This document shows positions 1 through 8,274 of a stretch of DNA of 64,000 nt, piece by piece. The first letter of the stretch is position 1. Every line of letters begins with the position of its first letter. A model generated the notes under the pieces. The model had not been told where the DNA came from. It did no database searches and was given only the letters and a program-made list of their open reading frames with translations. Position numbers and translations under genes: made by a program. This DNA is from CAYNJG01 sp965216885 (GTDB lineage Bacteria; Planctomycetota; Planctomycetia; Pirellulales; Pirellulaceae): assembly GCA_965216885.1 (NCBI GenBank), contig OZ244208.1, positions 248,001 through 312,000 on the forward strand, in the 5' to 3' direction.

Positions 1-773
1 AGCTCATACAACGCGGTGTTGAAGTGGAGCTGTAGTTCTTCGAGGTCGGGAGCGTTGCGAAGCACCGTGCGGATTTCTACGCCGTCTCGGTCGTAGACAT
101 CCTCGATGGGTTGCTCGGTGGAGGTTGGTGGCTCACGGTTGCTGTTCGTCAGTTTCGGAGTGTCTTCCTTCGAATCGGAAAGCTCTTCTTTGACTTTCTC
201 AAGCGTGATGAATTCACCATCCTCGGCTCGCTGCAACAGTTGTTGCTGGATGCGTAGTAGCGTGCCTGATTGAGCCAATACCTTTGCCGCTTCCATTTGG
301 ATGCGGCCGGTGATTTGTCCAGGATCTGGACAAAAGGAAGCGAACAAGTCATAGAGTGCAATGCACTCATAGGCACGGTTGCGAGGCAGGTGAACTGCGT
401 CACAGAACTTGGAAAACTCGCGGCTACGAACCAGCGTGTCCTTGGCAAATTTCATCACCCGACCAATTTTGATTTTGGTATCAAGTGATGCTTTGTTTTG
501 CCGGGTAATGTACACCGACAAATGTTCCTGCATGTCCTCGCGTAACTTTCCTTTGAGTTGGCGGAACTGCTCACGTTGGTCTTCGCTGAGATCATCAATG
601 GTTCGCGGCACTTCTCTTTCGGTCTTGAGTAGCTTGACGATGGTTTCGATGTTGAAGCCGTCCCCTGCTCCTCGAAACGGCCTGGTTTCGTCATAGACGG
701 CGGCTTCGCCGATCGTCTCGACAGTGCAACTGATGTCAACTTCAGGTAGCTGGACGGTGTCTTGCGTGGGCAT
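1..773 (-). CDS. DUF3102-like plasmid protein, C-terminus outside window
   Basis: The frame is open from an ATG at 773 (reading leftwards) to the window edge, about 257 codons with no stop, so the gene is cut by the edge. An AGGAG ribosome site sits six bases before the ATG. Residues about 100-170 (KIGRVMKFAKDTL, then SREFSKFCDAVHLPRNRAY) resemble the helical segment of DUF3102-type plasmid proteins, in which a small helical domain ends in a helix-turn-helix-like stretch. The N-terminal domain of the methylase gene at 6975-8033 has the same layout. The C-terminal part is acidic and polar. I infer DNA binding or plasmid maintenance; no catalytic motif is visible. Confidence 0.7.
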   Translation of the reverse strand, partial: MPTQDTVQLPEVDISCTVETIGEAAVYDETRPFRGAGDGFNIETIVKLLKTEREVPRTIDDLSEDQREQFRQLKGKLREDMQEHLSVYITRQNKASLDTKIKIGRVMKFAKDTLVRSREFSKFCDAVHLPRNRAYECIALYDLFASFCPDPGQITGRIQMEAAKVLAQSGTLLRIQQQLLQRAEDGEFITLEKVKEELSDSKEDTPKLTNSNREPPTSTEQPIEDVYDRDGVEIRTVLRNAPDLEELQLHFNTALYE

Positions 774-879
774 GGTCTCTCCTAAGTGCAAACGATGTAT
801 GTGAACGGAGTGTTTGTTAGCAGCAGAGCTGTGAAGTGAAAGTGCAGGACACGCGTGTGTCCCGAAAGTACGAAAAGAC

Positions 880-909
880 AACGGCACCGGGATGACTCCC
901 GGTGCCGTT
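880..909 (-). terminator. Strong hairpin, likely intrinsic terminator for leftward transcription
   Basis: Two perfect 13-base arms (880-892 and 897-909) enclose a four-base loop. On the minus strand the stem is followed by GTCTTTTCG, a short T-rich tract, so it fits a terminator for the small reading frame at 922-1011. It also lies upstream of the gene at 1-773 and could insulate that gene. Confidence 0.6.
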
Positions 910-921
910 ATCGTGATGGTG

Positions 922-1011
922 TTAACCACCGAACAATGGTGCCATGGCGTTGGTTACCAATCCGGTGACAGCAACGGTCGTAGCGAGCTTTGCGATACAG
1001 GCAACCCGCAT
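922..1011 (-). CDS. Possible 29-residue hydrophobic peptide
   Basis: A short reading frame starts at an ATG (complement of 1009-1011) and ends with TAA about 12 bases before the hairpin at 880-909. The peptide is MRVACIAKLATTVAVTGLVT followed by NAMAPLFGG, which looks like a single membrane segment or a signal sequence. The ribosome site is weak (GTGA at -7). The only reasons to list it are the close coupling of its stop to a terminator and its hydrophobicity. It could equally be chance coding in an untranslated leader. Confidence 0.3.
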   Translation of the reverse strand: MRVACIAKLATTVAVTGLVTNAMAPLFGG

Positions 1012-1097
1012 CGTTCACGTCGATGTCACGAAGGTGACGAAATCGCAACCTACACTTTTCTGTCAATCCGATATGAAACTTTTACAAAGGGCGTCTC

Positions 1098-2030
1098 ATG
1101 ACCCCTGACGAATTCTATGAAGAAAACTACGAGCCGCTAATTGACCGTCCGCTGCTAGGTAAGGTTGCACCCTTAGAACAAGACGACGAACCAAGACGCT
1201 GCAGGTTTTGTGCAGAGCAGACTCCAGATGTGACATTCAAAGAAGAAGCCCATGCAGTGCCGGAGGCGTTGGGTAACCGGTCGCTTGCTTCACCAAACGA
1301 ATGCGATAACTGCAATCGCAAGTTTGGGAACAGCTACGAAGACCATCTGGGTAAGGCAATGCTCTTCGAGCGGGCGGCCACCGGAATCCGTGGCAAGAAT
1401 GGCTCACCAACCAATAAAGAGGCTAATGGCCTCCGAATTGAGTGGATTGAGGGAAAACAGGCGATAACGATTACCGACCCAAAGCTGTTTGAGAAGGTCT
1501 ACGGTACAGATGGGCAACTCAACTTGCCGCTTACCAGCGAGGGATTATCCCAACCATTCGTGCCACGTTACGCAGCCATGGCACTTGTCAAAGCTGCGTG
1601 TTCGCTATGCCCTCCAATGACAGTACCAAAAATCCAACCAACAATTGATTGGCTGATGGGCCGGGCCGAGGCCAGCATAAGCCCCTGGCCAGTACTTTAT
1701 ACGCACGTAAATGGCGATAATCCCTACGGCAACGGTAGAGCCCTGTTGCTGAGGCGAACCGGAACACAGCCGATGCCATTTCTATGGTGCATCATTGCCT
1801 CCGGCAATCACCGCCTACAGTTCTTTGTTCCGTTCACGACTGAGGACAGCCACTTAGCTGCTTCTGGTCACGCGTCGTTCAAAGTGGTCCATTATCCAGT
1901 CTGGATTGAGTCCAATGACATTGACTACGAGTACTGGGATTGGTCCAGCGACACGAAAACGACGAGGTCATTCCATCTAGCTTTCGACATTCAGGAAGCA
2001 ACTATCAAGAATCCCGATGGCACTGAATAG
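1098..2030 (+). CDS. HNH endonuclease-like protein
   Basis: The 310-residue protein has an N-terminal zinc-HNH module: CRFC at residues 35-38, then the EEAHAVPEALGN stretch with His52, then CDNCNRKFG with Cys69 and Cys72. This order (CxxC, H-x-VPE-x-LGN, CxxCN) is typical of HNH nucleases of the HNH_5 type. The remaining 220 residues carry no motif I recognise. AAGG lies a few bases upstream of the ATG. HNH proteins of this kind are common on phages and plasmids as homing, restriction or defence nucleases; which one applies here cannot be told. The gene stands alone, and its neighbours on both sides are on the other strand. Confidence 0.6.
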   Translation: MTPDEFYEENYEPLIDRPLLGKVAPLEQDDEPRRCRFCAEQTPDVTFKEEAHAVPEALGNRSLASPNECDNCNRKFGNSYEDHLGKAMLFERAATGIRGKNGSPTNKEANGLRIEWIEGKQAITITDPKLFEKVYGTDGQLNLPLTSEGLSQPFVPRYAAMALVKAACSLCPPMTVPKIQPTIDWLMGRAEASISPWPVLYTHVNGDNPYGNGRALLLRRTGTQPMPFLWCIIASGNHRLQFFVPFTTEDSHLAASGHASFKVVHYPVWIESNDIDYEYWDWSSDTKTTRSFHLAFDIQEATIKNPDGTE

Positions 2031-2297
2031 CAGCTTGCCATCTTCCGACGCACCTTAGTGCCTATGAAAACGAGCGTTTTTTTAGTCGATATGCGACTAC
2101 AAAAAGGGTCGACTTCCTTAGGCAGTATCCGTTCAGGAAAAGTCGTTTGCGACGTTTTCTTAGTCAGTCACCGTCCTTAGCGTAGGATTCTGGTCCGTTA
2201 CTGCTCAAACCGTTCTCACCACCGCAACGCATCAGCAAATTGGGCCACGGCAGCAAAGCTGACAAGCTGGGGCACTAGCGGTCGCGAGTTCCACGAT

Positions 2298-2762
2298 TCA
2301 CTGGGTATCCAGCCCGTAACGCTTCATCGAACTGGCGACTTGTTGTTGCTCGGTGGTGTCTGGATAGAGGACATAGCTGGGGGCAATGATTGGCTTAACT
2401 TTGGTCGCCACTACCTTGAAGACGGTGTTGAACGGGAAGTTGCCTTGCGTCATGTCTTCAAGTGGAGCCGCAAGTGATTGGAATTCCGGGTCTGATTTTT
2501 GAACAAGCGAAGCGTTGCCGAATACCTGAAATCCCTTTTGAACAAAGACGTCAACGAATGCGACGCATACCTTTGGGTTTTCACGCACGTTCGCAGCCGA
2601 TTGTGGTGACGCAATATTGGCGATTAGAAGCGTGTCATCGCCGAACGCTGCAAAAGCCTCTTTCGGGGAAACGTTGGGGACATTGCCGGCGGAAGATGTT
2701 GCCAGCCAGCAAAGCACGCAGGAGTTGATGCTCGACAAGACTTCATCTGCAAGCTTGGTCAT
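2298..2762 (-). CDS. Pyridoxamine 5'-phosphate oxidase-family flavoprotein
   Basis: A 154-residue protein with the split-barrel pattern of the PPOX family: an N-terminal helix (MTKLADEVLSSINS), then a strand with WLATSSAGNVPNVSPKEAF, DDTLLIANIASPQSAANVRE, PKVCVAFVDVF and a C-terminal PSYVLYP. In this family the fold binds FMN or haem and often acts as a general stress or redox protein. The frame is open further upstream, but GGAGG at -9 to -5 before MTKL decides the start at 2762. It is a single gene with no clear operon partner. Confidence 0.75.
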   Translation of the reverse strand: MTKLADEVLSSINSCVLCWLATSSAGNVPNVSPKEAFAAFGDDTLLIANIASPQSAANVRENPKVCVAFVDVFVQKGFQVFGNASLVQKSDPEFQSLAAPLEDMTQGNFPFNTVFKVVATKVKPIIAPSYVLYPDTTEQQQVASSMKRYGLDTQ

Positions 2763-3411
2763 TTCGTCCTCCAACAACACCGCCAAAAAACTGGCCACCC
2801 TTCGCGAGGTGACCGGACCACACGAAAACGCGGCGATTCAAGCCCGGATTCTATCAGGGTTTCTGGCCACGCGTTGAAATGGCCCAGTTGGCCGGCTCTG
2901 TCTGCCGCGGACCATATTGAACAGTGACTTGAAGGCCCTGCGTCTTCAACATGGCAGCGACTCCTCGTGGAGATTCGGTTTCTTTAACGCCACTTGCCAG
3001 GCTCCTGAGATGCTACTTGTTCCTGGCTTTAGTATTGCCCCAAGATAATGTTCAACAAGGACAGGATTCGCATTTTCGATGAGAACACCTCATAGGTGGT
3101 GCCGGTCTACCACCCCGCGAGTCCTGTGTTCGCGATCGACATCAAATCGCCTGCGGCATTGCGGTGGGCTGGTGTCTCTTGGTCGCTATCTCCTTTCAGC
3201 GTTGGCATAGCAAGCAACATCTCCGGCTAGAAGATGCAGTGCTACGCCAGGACACGTCTGCTGTCCCCTCACTGCGTTCGGCAACTCTGCAGCACGGTTT
3301 CCACTACGTGGACCCTCCGAGCTTCGGTTGCACCAGCCGCTAAACCCTGGCGTTGGTCGCGTGCATCAGCCGGGCAATGGTGCTCGGCAAGAACCAACAA
3401 GGAGACTTACG
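2763..3411. other. Gene-poor stretch upstream of accessory operon
   Basis: About 650 bases with no frame I would call a gene. Stops interrupt all frames at short intervals. The last 100 bases are the leader of the operon starting at 3412. I see no tRNA, no strong terminator and no convincing -10/-35 pair here. Confidence 0.5.
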
Positions 3412-3717
3412 ATGACCAATTCAAAACAACAACCCATCTTCAAGAAGCAACTACGCGGCGGCATCGCCTTGGCGATCTTCGAACAAACCACGAAGGAAGG
3501 CAGAAGCTATCCCAGCATCAATCTACAGCGAAGCTATTTCAGTAAGAAGGAAAACGACTGGGTCCGCATGAACATCTTCGTGGAGCATCAACAAATTCCA
3601 CTGGCTCAAGAAGCACTCAAGGCCGCTTGGGACTATCTCAATGGCGACTACATGGAGCGACTCCAGACCAACACCGACGAGCCGGTGATTGACGAAGAGA
3701 CTGGCGAAATCGCCTAA
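3412..3717 (+). CDS. Conserved plasmid-type hypothetical protein, first of accessory operon
   Basis: A 101-residue protein starting at MTNSKQQPIFKKQLRGG, set by AAGGAG 8-13 bases before the ATG (the frame is open further upstream without a ribosome site). The pattern FKKQLRGGIALAIFEQTT, then SINLQRSYF, then NDWVRMNIFVEHQQIPLAQ followed by AL-x-AAWDYL, suggests four beta strands and a closing helix. This recalls small PC4/YdbC-like single-strand DNA-binding folds, but the likeness is only in pattern. It leads a run of four same-strand genes with strong ribosome sites. Confidence 0.6.
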   Translation: MTNSKQQPIFKKQLRGGIALAIFEQTTKEGRSYPSINLQRSYFSKKENDWVRMNIFVEHQQIPLAQEALKAAWDYLNGDYMERLQTNTDEPVIDEETGEIA

Positions 3718-3730
3718 CGCAAATCAACCC

Positions 3731-3757
3731 GCCGCTGCCGGATCTTCCGGTAGCGGC
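3731..3757 (+). promoter_or_regulatory. Intra-operon hairpin
   Basis: Arms 3731-3742 and 3746-3757 pair over 12 bases (one G-T pair) round a three-base loop, in the 57-base gap between the first two genes of the accessory operon. No T-run follows, so it looks more like an RNA-stability or processing element than a terminator. Confidence 0.45.
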
Positions 3758-3774
3758 AGATCAAGGAGGATCAC

Positions 3775-4053
3775 ATGATCGTACTTACGCAAACTTTGTT
3801 TCCACTGGGACACACCGTCATTACGGCCAACGCTCAGTCCATCTTAACCGCCGAGGAAATCGGCGACGGCATGGCAAGGCACGCCAGCGGCGATTGGGGC
3901 AATGTCCCGCCCGAAGATGCCAAGCTCAATGAGCAAGCCCTCGAACATGGCAGCAGACTGTTATCAGCCTATGGCGAGAAAGACCGCAGGTTCTGGATCA
4001 TCACCGAGGCCGATCGGTCCGTAACGACCGTGCTGATGCCACAAGACTATTAA
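3775..4053 (+). CDS. Plasmid-related conserved protein
   Basis: A 92-residue protein with the layout of a small family often seen on plasmids and ICEs: FPLGHTVITANAQSILTAEE, GDGMARHASGDWGNV, LNEQALEHGSRLLSAYGEKD, RRFWIITEADRSVTTVLMP and a final DY. The conserved end (WIITEADRSVTT) and the HASGDWG motif match my memory of this family; no member has a function I know of. A very strong ribosome site (AAGGAGGA) precedes the ATG. It is the second gene of the 3412-4840 operon. Confidence 0.7.
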   Translation: MIVLTQTLFPLGHTVITANAQSILTAEEIGDGMARHASGDWGNVPPEDAKLNEQALEHGSRLLSAYGEKDRRFWIITEADRSVTTVLMPQDY

Positions 4054-4073
4054 CCAACGTTCGAGGAGGAACT

Positions 4074-4562
4074 ATGACTTACGAAAACCACAAGACACGC
4101 TTCGTCATCAACATCAGTGGCGGCATCGTGCAATCAGTTGCTGCAACCATACCCGCCGATGTCACGGTGGTTGACTTCGACACGGGCCAAGTCAGCCAGG
4201 AAGACATCGTCGAGTTTGCCAACGGAGAGCAATCGTCCACAGCGATCATCTACAGCATGTCGTCGGAGCCTCTGGCCCACTGGATCGACAGTGACTGTCA
4301 CTACGCCATGCGAGCCGCCGGAATCGAATGGTCTTTCGATCCGCAACCGGGCCCATTCATTTCTTCACAAGAAGACTATGTCTGTCTCGGATGGCACATT
4401 GGTGACGTGATGGAAATTCGGCCAGATCTTTCAGCCGAGCAGGCCAGGCTCGTACTTCGCTGCATTGAGAATACGCATGATGCCGAATACGGACTTAGCT
4501 GGGAGTCACTTGAGTTCGTTGCCGATGACTTATATCCCTTGTCGAAGCGAGGCAAAACATGA
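4074..4562 (+). CDS. Hypothetical protein of plasmid accessory operon
   Basis: A 162-residue protein preceded by GAGGAGGA six bases from the ATG. The N-terminal half (RFVINISGGIVQSVAATIPA, DVTVVDFDTG) looks like a small alpha/beta domain. The C-terminal half has an acidic helix and ends in HDAEYGLSWESLEFVADDLY. I know no function for it. Its stop overlaps the next gene's start by four bases (ATGA), so the two are likely translationally coupled. Confidence 0.65.
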   Translation: MTYENHKTRFVINISGGIVQSVAATIPADVTVVDFDTGQVSQEDIVEFANGEQSSTAIIYSMSSEPLAHWIDSDCHYAMRAAGIEWSFDPQPGPFISSQEDYVCLGWHIGDVMEIRPDLSAEQARLVLRCIENTHDAEYGLSWESLEFVADDLYPLSKRGKT

Positions 4563-4840
4563 GACGCAAACCATTCACACCACTGAATCCCATCTACGCC
4601 GATACGCCACTATCCACGTTGATTGCCATGGTCGAACAGGCCTGCGTGTTTCACGCGGCCGACATCGAGGCCGAGCTTGATGCTCGGCTTGAACGTATCG
4701 GAAAACACTGGCGGTTCATTGCTCCGGGCAAGGTTGAGCTCTACTTCCCAAGCAAGACTCGACGTGAGCAGAAGCCTTGCGATATCGGATTGTTTGATCG
4801 CGATGCACGTAGCCAGGTCGATCTGACGGATATGCTCTGA
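4559..4840 (+). CDS. Hypothetical protein, last of accessory operon
   Basis: A 93-residue protein whose ATG overlaps the stop of the previous gene. It has a helical middle (ADIEAELDARLERIGKHW) and a basic C-terminal section (KTRREQKP). No domain is recognised. Its place as the fourth member of a tightly spaced operon and a long hairpin just downstream (4864-4925) support its being a real last gene. Confidence 0.6.
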   Translation: MRRKPFTPLNPIYADTPLSTLIAMVEQACVFHAADIEAELDARLERIGKHWRFIAPGKVELYFPSKTRREQKPCDIGLFDRDARSQVDLTDML

Positions 4841-4863
4841 CGCTCCCGTTGATCGTTGCCTAG

Positions 4864-4925
4864 CCTCTTCCCTTCATCTTCAGCCCCAATCGGCTGGGCG
4901 AGGGCTAAAGGATGAAGGGAAGAGG
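4864..4925 (+). terminator. Long stem-loop after accessory operon
   Basis: Perfect 15-base arms lie at 4864-4878 and 4911-4925, and a second inner stem (4882-4886 with 4902-4906) sits inside the loop. It begins about 24 bases after the stop at 4840. There is no T-run, so termination would be imperfect; the structure could also protect the 3' end of the mRNA. Confidence 0.5.
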
Positions 4926-5095
4926 CAGACCACACTTCAGACGACGGTTGGTTGCCCTGAATGGAAAAGGAGCGGCTCCGCCGCAACCATTGTGTTGAGA
5001 GGGGCCTGCAGGAATCTGCTAAACAAGCAGACCGGGTGGGCAAGAGACGGCGAGTACTTCCTGTTCGCTATTGACCGCAAGCCATCAGGGTGCGT

Positions 5096-5124
5096 TTGAA
5101 TCCAGTTGAGAGTCAACTTATAAT
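5096..5124 (+). promoter_or_regulatory. Sigma-70-type promoter for gene at 5172
   Basis: TTGAAT (5096-5101) and a perfect TATAAT (5119-5124) are separated by exactly 17 bases, about 48 bases upstream of the ATG at 5172. This is the clearest -35/-10 pair I see in the left part of the window. Confidence 0.6.
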
Positions 5125-5171
5125 GCGTCGACTACATGCTTATCAGTTAGTTGTTTCCACCAAAGGCAATC

Positions 5172-6389
5172 ATGACTCAGTCCTCTAATATATCGCTTGG
5201 CGAATCATTGATAAGCACACTCAAAGTGTTAGTGGAAATCAGCGAGCGGTCGACGTTCCACAACAGAACTGTCAATCTGATTGACGCGTTGGAGACGCTG
5301 GACCGTTACGGTGCTCTTGCTCCGATATTGACCGAGCAAGAAAGCTTCAAGTTCGTAACTAAGAGCAAACAGAACGTCAAAACGAAGCGAAATATTGCAT
5401 TAAAACTTTCTCGGGAATTGGGACTCAGCGAGGAGATCAGCAAGGATGCCGGCCCAGATGAAAATCATCGAAGGGCATGGTTCTTGGGAGCCGGGACAAC
5501 CATCGCTGAGTTTAGCAACGTGGTCCGCGAGCAACTGAAGGCAAGCAGGAGTGAGTCGACCCTCCCCTTGATCACCAATAACACCGTCATTGCCGATGCG
5601 TTAAGCTGCCTGATGCCGTTCGTCAAACTGGTGGAAGGCTATTCATGTCGTCAGTATCGAGCGACGCTTCCATCCATCCCGGAGGATGCGAGCGACGCAT
5701 TTATGAAGCTCTATGGCGAAGAGTTTGACCGATTCGCCCGACAAGTGCAACGATGCGGTAAGGTGGTTCTGACGTGCACGAGGTTTTCGTTGATCCTCGG
5801 CCCATTTGTACGTTCGGTAGAAAATGCAATCGCGAAGAGAGCCGTTTTTCATGGTGCTACGGCGTCACCTTTTGCAGCCATCTATATTGTCATGACGTAC
5901 GACAAGCTAATACCGATTAAGACATCTACTCTTGGCAACCCAACAGAGAAGCTTACATCAGTGTTCCCCGTAGATGCCACTCATCTGAAGCAATGTGTGC
6001 AGAGGCAAAGTTCACGTGAGTGGAAGGGCGTGCTCAAATCGATCGACGAGAGGCCACGCTTTGGGCCAGACTGGCATAATGTCGCACTCACGGATCAGTC
6101 AAATCTGACGACGACGGAGAAGCTGTTGATACACATTTCAGAAAAGGTCGGCTTTTCCCATGATAAAAGCTGGCGAAAATTCAATGCCCCACTCACATTG
6201 ATTGTAGGACTGCCAGTGGAAGAAAGTGATCGCACCAAAGCGATCAATACGATTGAGAGAGACGTAGGCTTGGCAAATGAGTTTTTCCGGGCGGCACGAC
6301 AGGAAGGCGAGTACAGGCTCGTCTACTCCGCGGAAACCAACATCGGAAAAACCATCACGACGATAAAGTTGCAATTCAAGCGTGCATGA
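5172..6389 (+). CDS. Hypothetical protein with weak DeoR-C-like stretch
   Basis: A 405-residue protein, taken from MTQSSNISLGESL because AAGG precedes that ATG; a TTG seven codons earlier is possible. Around residues 95-145 it reads FLGAGTTIAEFSNVVREQL, then LPLITNNTVIADAL. That resembles the DAGTT...TNN..IA pattern of the sugar-phosphate-sensing fold of DeoR-type regulators, though no N-terminal HTH is visible. The rest is unrecognised. It has its own promoter and stands next to an oppositely directed gene. I infer a soluble, possibly ligand-binding protein, with low certainty. Confidence 0.55.
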   Translation: MTQSSNISLGESLISTLKVLVEISERSTFHNRTVNLIDALETLDRYGALAPILTEQESFKFVTKSKQNVKTKRNIALKLSRELGLSEEISKDAGPDENHRRAWFLGAGTTIAEFSNVVREQLKASRSESTLPLITNNTVIADALSCLMPFVKLVEGYSCRQYRATLPSIPEDASDAFMKLYGEEFDRFARQVQRCGKVVLTCTRFSLILGPFVRSVENAIAKRAVFHGATASPFAAIYIVMTYDKLIPIKTSTLGNPTEKLTSVFPVDATHLKQCVQRQSSREWKGVLKSIDERPRFGPDWHNVALTDQSNLTTTEKLLIHISEKVGFSHDKSWRKFNAPLTLIVGLPVEESDRTKAINTIERDVGLANEFFRAARQEGEYRLVYSAETNIGKTITTIKLQFKRA

Positions 6390-6397
6390 GCTCAATC

Positions 6398-6754
6398 TCA
6401 CCTGTCCATCACGGATCCTGTGATTTCCCCCAATAGTCGCTTCGCCTCCATTCGTTTGATAAAATCTCGAGCCTCTCCAAGGGCAGCTAATAATTCGTCG
6501 ACACGAGTGGCTTCGATGTATGGTGTATCGGTTCCGTCGCCAGCGATGGTCTGTGTGACTCTGATTGCCAGATTATGGTGATATCTGTCTTCCTCCACAA
6601 ACACGTTCGCCTTGCTCTTCGGACCACCGTCCGCCCGGAAATGCCCGACTCTCTGGTAGTCTGCTGCCGGATGTTTCGGGGCAGCACGTTCACTGTCCTT
6701 CGACTGCTCGTTCTCTAACTTGTTTGTCCACGCGTCGCTGTCCGGGTCTCGCAT
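6398..6754 (-). CDS. Hypothetical small protein
   Basis: A 118-residue protein starting at MRDPDSDAWTNKLENEQ, fixed by AAGGAGGA before that ATG (the frame is open 23 codons further without a site). The centre is polar and charged. The C-terminal half (VDELLAALGEARDFIKRMEA) is a predicted amphipathic helix. No domain is recognised. It is convergent with the gene ending at 6389, nine bases away. Confidence 0.55.
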   Translation of the reverse strand: MRDPDSDAWTNKLENEQSKDSERAAPKHPAADYQRVGHFRADGGPKSKANVFVEEDRYHHNLAIRVTQTIAGDGTDTPYIEATRVDELLAALGEARDFIKRMEAKRLLGEITGSVMDR

Positions 6755-6974
6755 GCATCCTCCTTGGGTTATGCCAATTGATCGTTCGTAGAATATAGTA
6801 TTACATGCCAGGAGATATGTCAATAATTGCGGTGCCGGTCGATGTTTAACGTTCCCGCATGTGGTCTCGCTGCGGCTCAGGCGAGTTTTTACTATACGGG
6901 ATTACTTGGCCTAACACCGGCATTTGTCGAGGCAAGTCGCTCTGCCAGACCGCGGCTCCCGCCAAGAACTTTCT

Positions 6975-8033
6975 TCACTCGGCTGCAACGGGCCGGTAGA
7001 GCGTGTAGATGTCGCCAATGGCTCGGAAGATCTGACAGAAGCGATCCACCCTAGACCCTAAATACACCGCCACCAATGCATCCGGCACACCGGGGAAATG
7101 GGCAAATTCAGGCTTGGCCAAGAAGGAGCGGATGTGCGGTCGAAGCTGGCGAAACCAGGGCGTATCGGTCTTTGCTTCAAGCAAGACCACAGCCTCATCG
7201 ACCCTCCCTTTCTTATGCTCCGCAGCCAAGCGGTAAACAAATCGCCCAGCCAACGTGTCGGTCCGTGGTGGATTCAAAAACACCTTGCCGTGCCACGGAC
7301 GATCCGCACGTAGCCCATCATCGGCAGCGGTGAAGTGCTCCTTTGCCGGAATGTGTTTGTCGGTATTGGACGCCGGGTCCAAATCAATGTCGCCAAACAG
7401 CTCGATCAACGGACCGACAATGTAATCTGGCGTCAACCATTCATCATCGCTTGATGCCGACGCGGACTTAGCTGTTGATCGAGGAGGCTGGTTGGAAGAT
7501 GAGTCCGGTAATTGCTGCTTCGTTGGCTCTGTTGACTCATCAGCTTCTACCGTTTCGGAAGATTGGTTGGTCGAAACAACGGCTGCTGGAAAAGCTTGCT
7601 GGTTCTCATCCGCGGTCTTTTCTTCGGTATCCGCCTGTGGACCAGTCTCGCTACCTTGTTCTGGATAACGGAGCGGCTCAGCCAAGACTTCCAGTGCTTG
7701 GGTAACGGTTAGTTGCTTGGAACCCTTCGCATCATGTTTGAGCTCCTTGTAACGCCGATAAAGACGCATGTATCGTTGTGCTTTACGCACATGAAAGTCA
7801 AATACGCCCTCGGAGAATAGCGGTTGCCAATTGCCATGCCCCACGGCTCGTTTAAGCTGGCAAAGCTCCCTGCCAAATTGGATGCCGTGTTGGAGCAGGC
7901 TATGCTCATCGGCTTGGACTAGTCGAGCTATCTTGTTGATCGAATCAATTCTGTCTGCAGATTGAACTAATTGAGCGTTGGCTCTGGCTGAGCCGAGTCG
8001 GGATTCATTGGGGTACCTGGATGGTAGCTGCAT
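6975..8033 (-). CDS. DUF3102-like domain fused to Dam-type adenine methylase
   Basis: A 352-residue protein, start taken at MQLPSRYPNESR because AAGGTGATC precedes it; the frame continues upstream through what looks like a promoter with a perfect palindrome. Residues about 50-105 (GIQFGRELCQLKRAVGHGNW ... KAQRYMRLYRRY) match the DUF3102 pattern of plasmid proteins. After a Ser/Glu-rich linker, residues 195-352 match the phage-type DNA N6-adenine methyltransferase family: EWLTPDYIV, DIDLDPAS (216-222), ADDGL, PWHGKVFLNPP (254-256). The catalytic motif reads NPPR instead of the usual NPPY/F, so activity is uncertain. It is probably a plasmid-borne modification or maintenance protein. Confidence 0.7.
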   Translation of the reverse strand: MQLPSRYPNESRLGSARANAQLVQSADRIDSINKIARLVQADEHSLLQHGIQFGRELCQLKRAVGHGNWQPLFSEGVFDFHVRKAQRYMRLYRRYKELKHDAKGSKQLTVTQALEVLAEPLRYPEQGSETGPQADTEEKTADENQQAFPAAVVSTNQSSETVEADESTEPTKQQLPDSSSNQPPRSTAKSASASSDDEWLTPDYIVGPLIELFGDIDLDPASNTDKHIPAKEHFTAADDGLRADRPWHGKVFLNPPRTDTLAGRFVYRLAAEHKKGRVDEAVVLLEAKTDTPWFRQLRPHIRSFLAKPEFAHFPGVPDALVAVYLGSRVDRFCQIFRAIGDIYTLYRPVAAE

Positions 8034-8143
8034 GGGATCACCTTGCAAGTTTCGTGCGTTGCCAAACGCCACGTGCATTTGGCGATAGCCAGAAACTAAC
8101 AGACCACTCAGGCTCATCTCGGCATGCCACACCGAGCAAACTT

Positions 8144-8169
8144 CATAAGCGACAGTGCTGTCGCTTATG
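8144..8169. promoter_or_regulatory. Perfect palindrome upstream of methylase gene (copy 1)
   Basis: Perfect 12-base arms (8144-8155 and 8158-8169) flank a TG centre. The core GCGACAGTGCTGTCGC is the exact reverse complement of the core at 9961-9976. It lies about 110 bases upstream of the ATG at 8033. The two copies bracket the parA/RHH pair. Likely an operator or partition site. Confidence 0.6.
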
Positions 8170-8274
8170 CCCATGATTCCCCATCCTTCGAGTGGCCACT
8201 TTTGTCGTGCCGGCAAAAATCCGGCGTCAAGCCAGAGGCAAAGCCGGTAGTTAGTTAACCAACTCGCCACCGCC

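Noticed and set aside
2067..2083. Terminator after the HNH gene (AAAACG-AG-CGTTTTTTT)
   Set aside because: A two-base loop is too small for a stable hairpin; the T-run alone is not enough.
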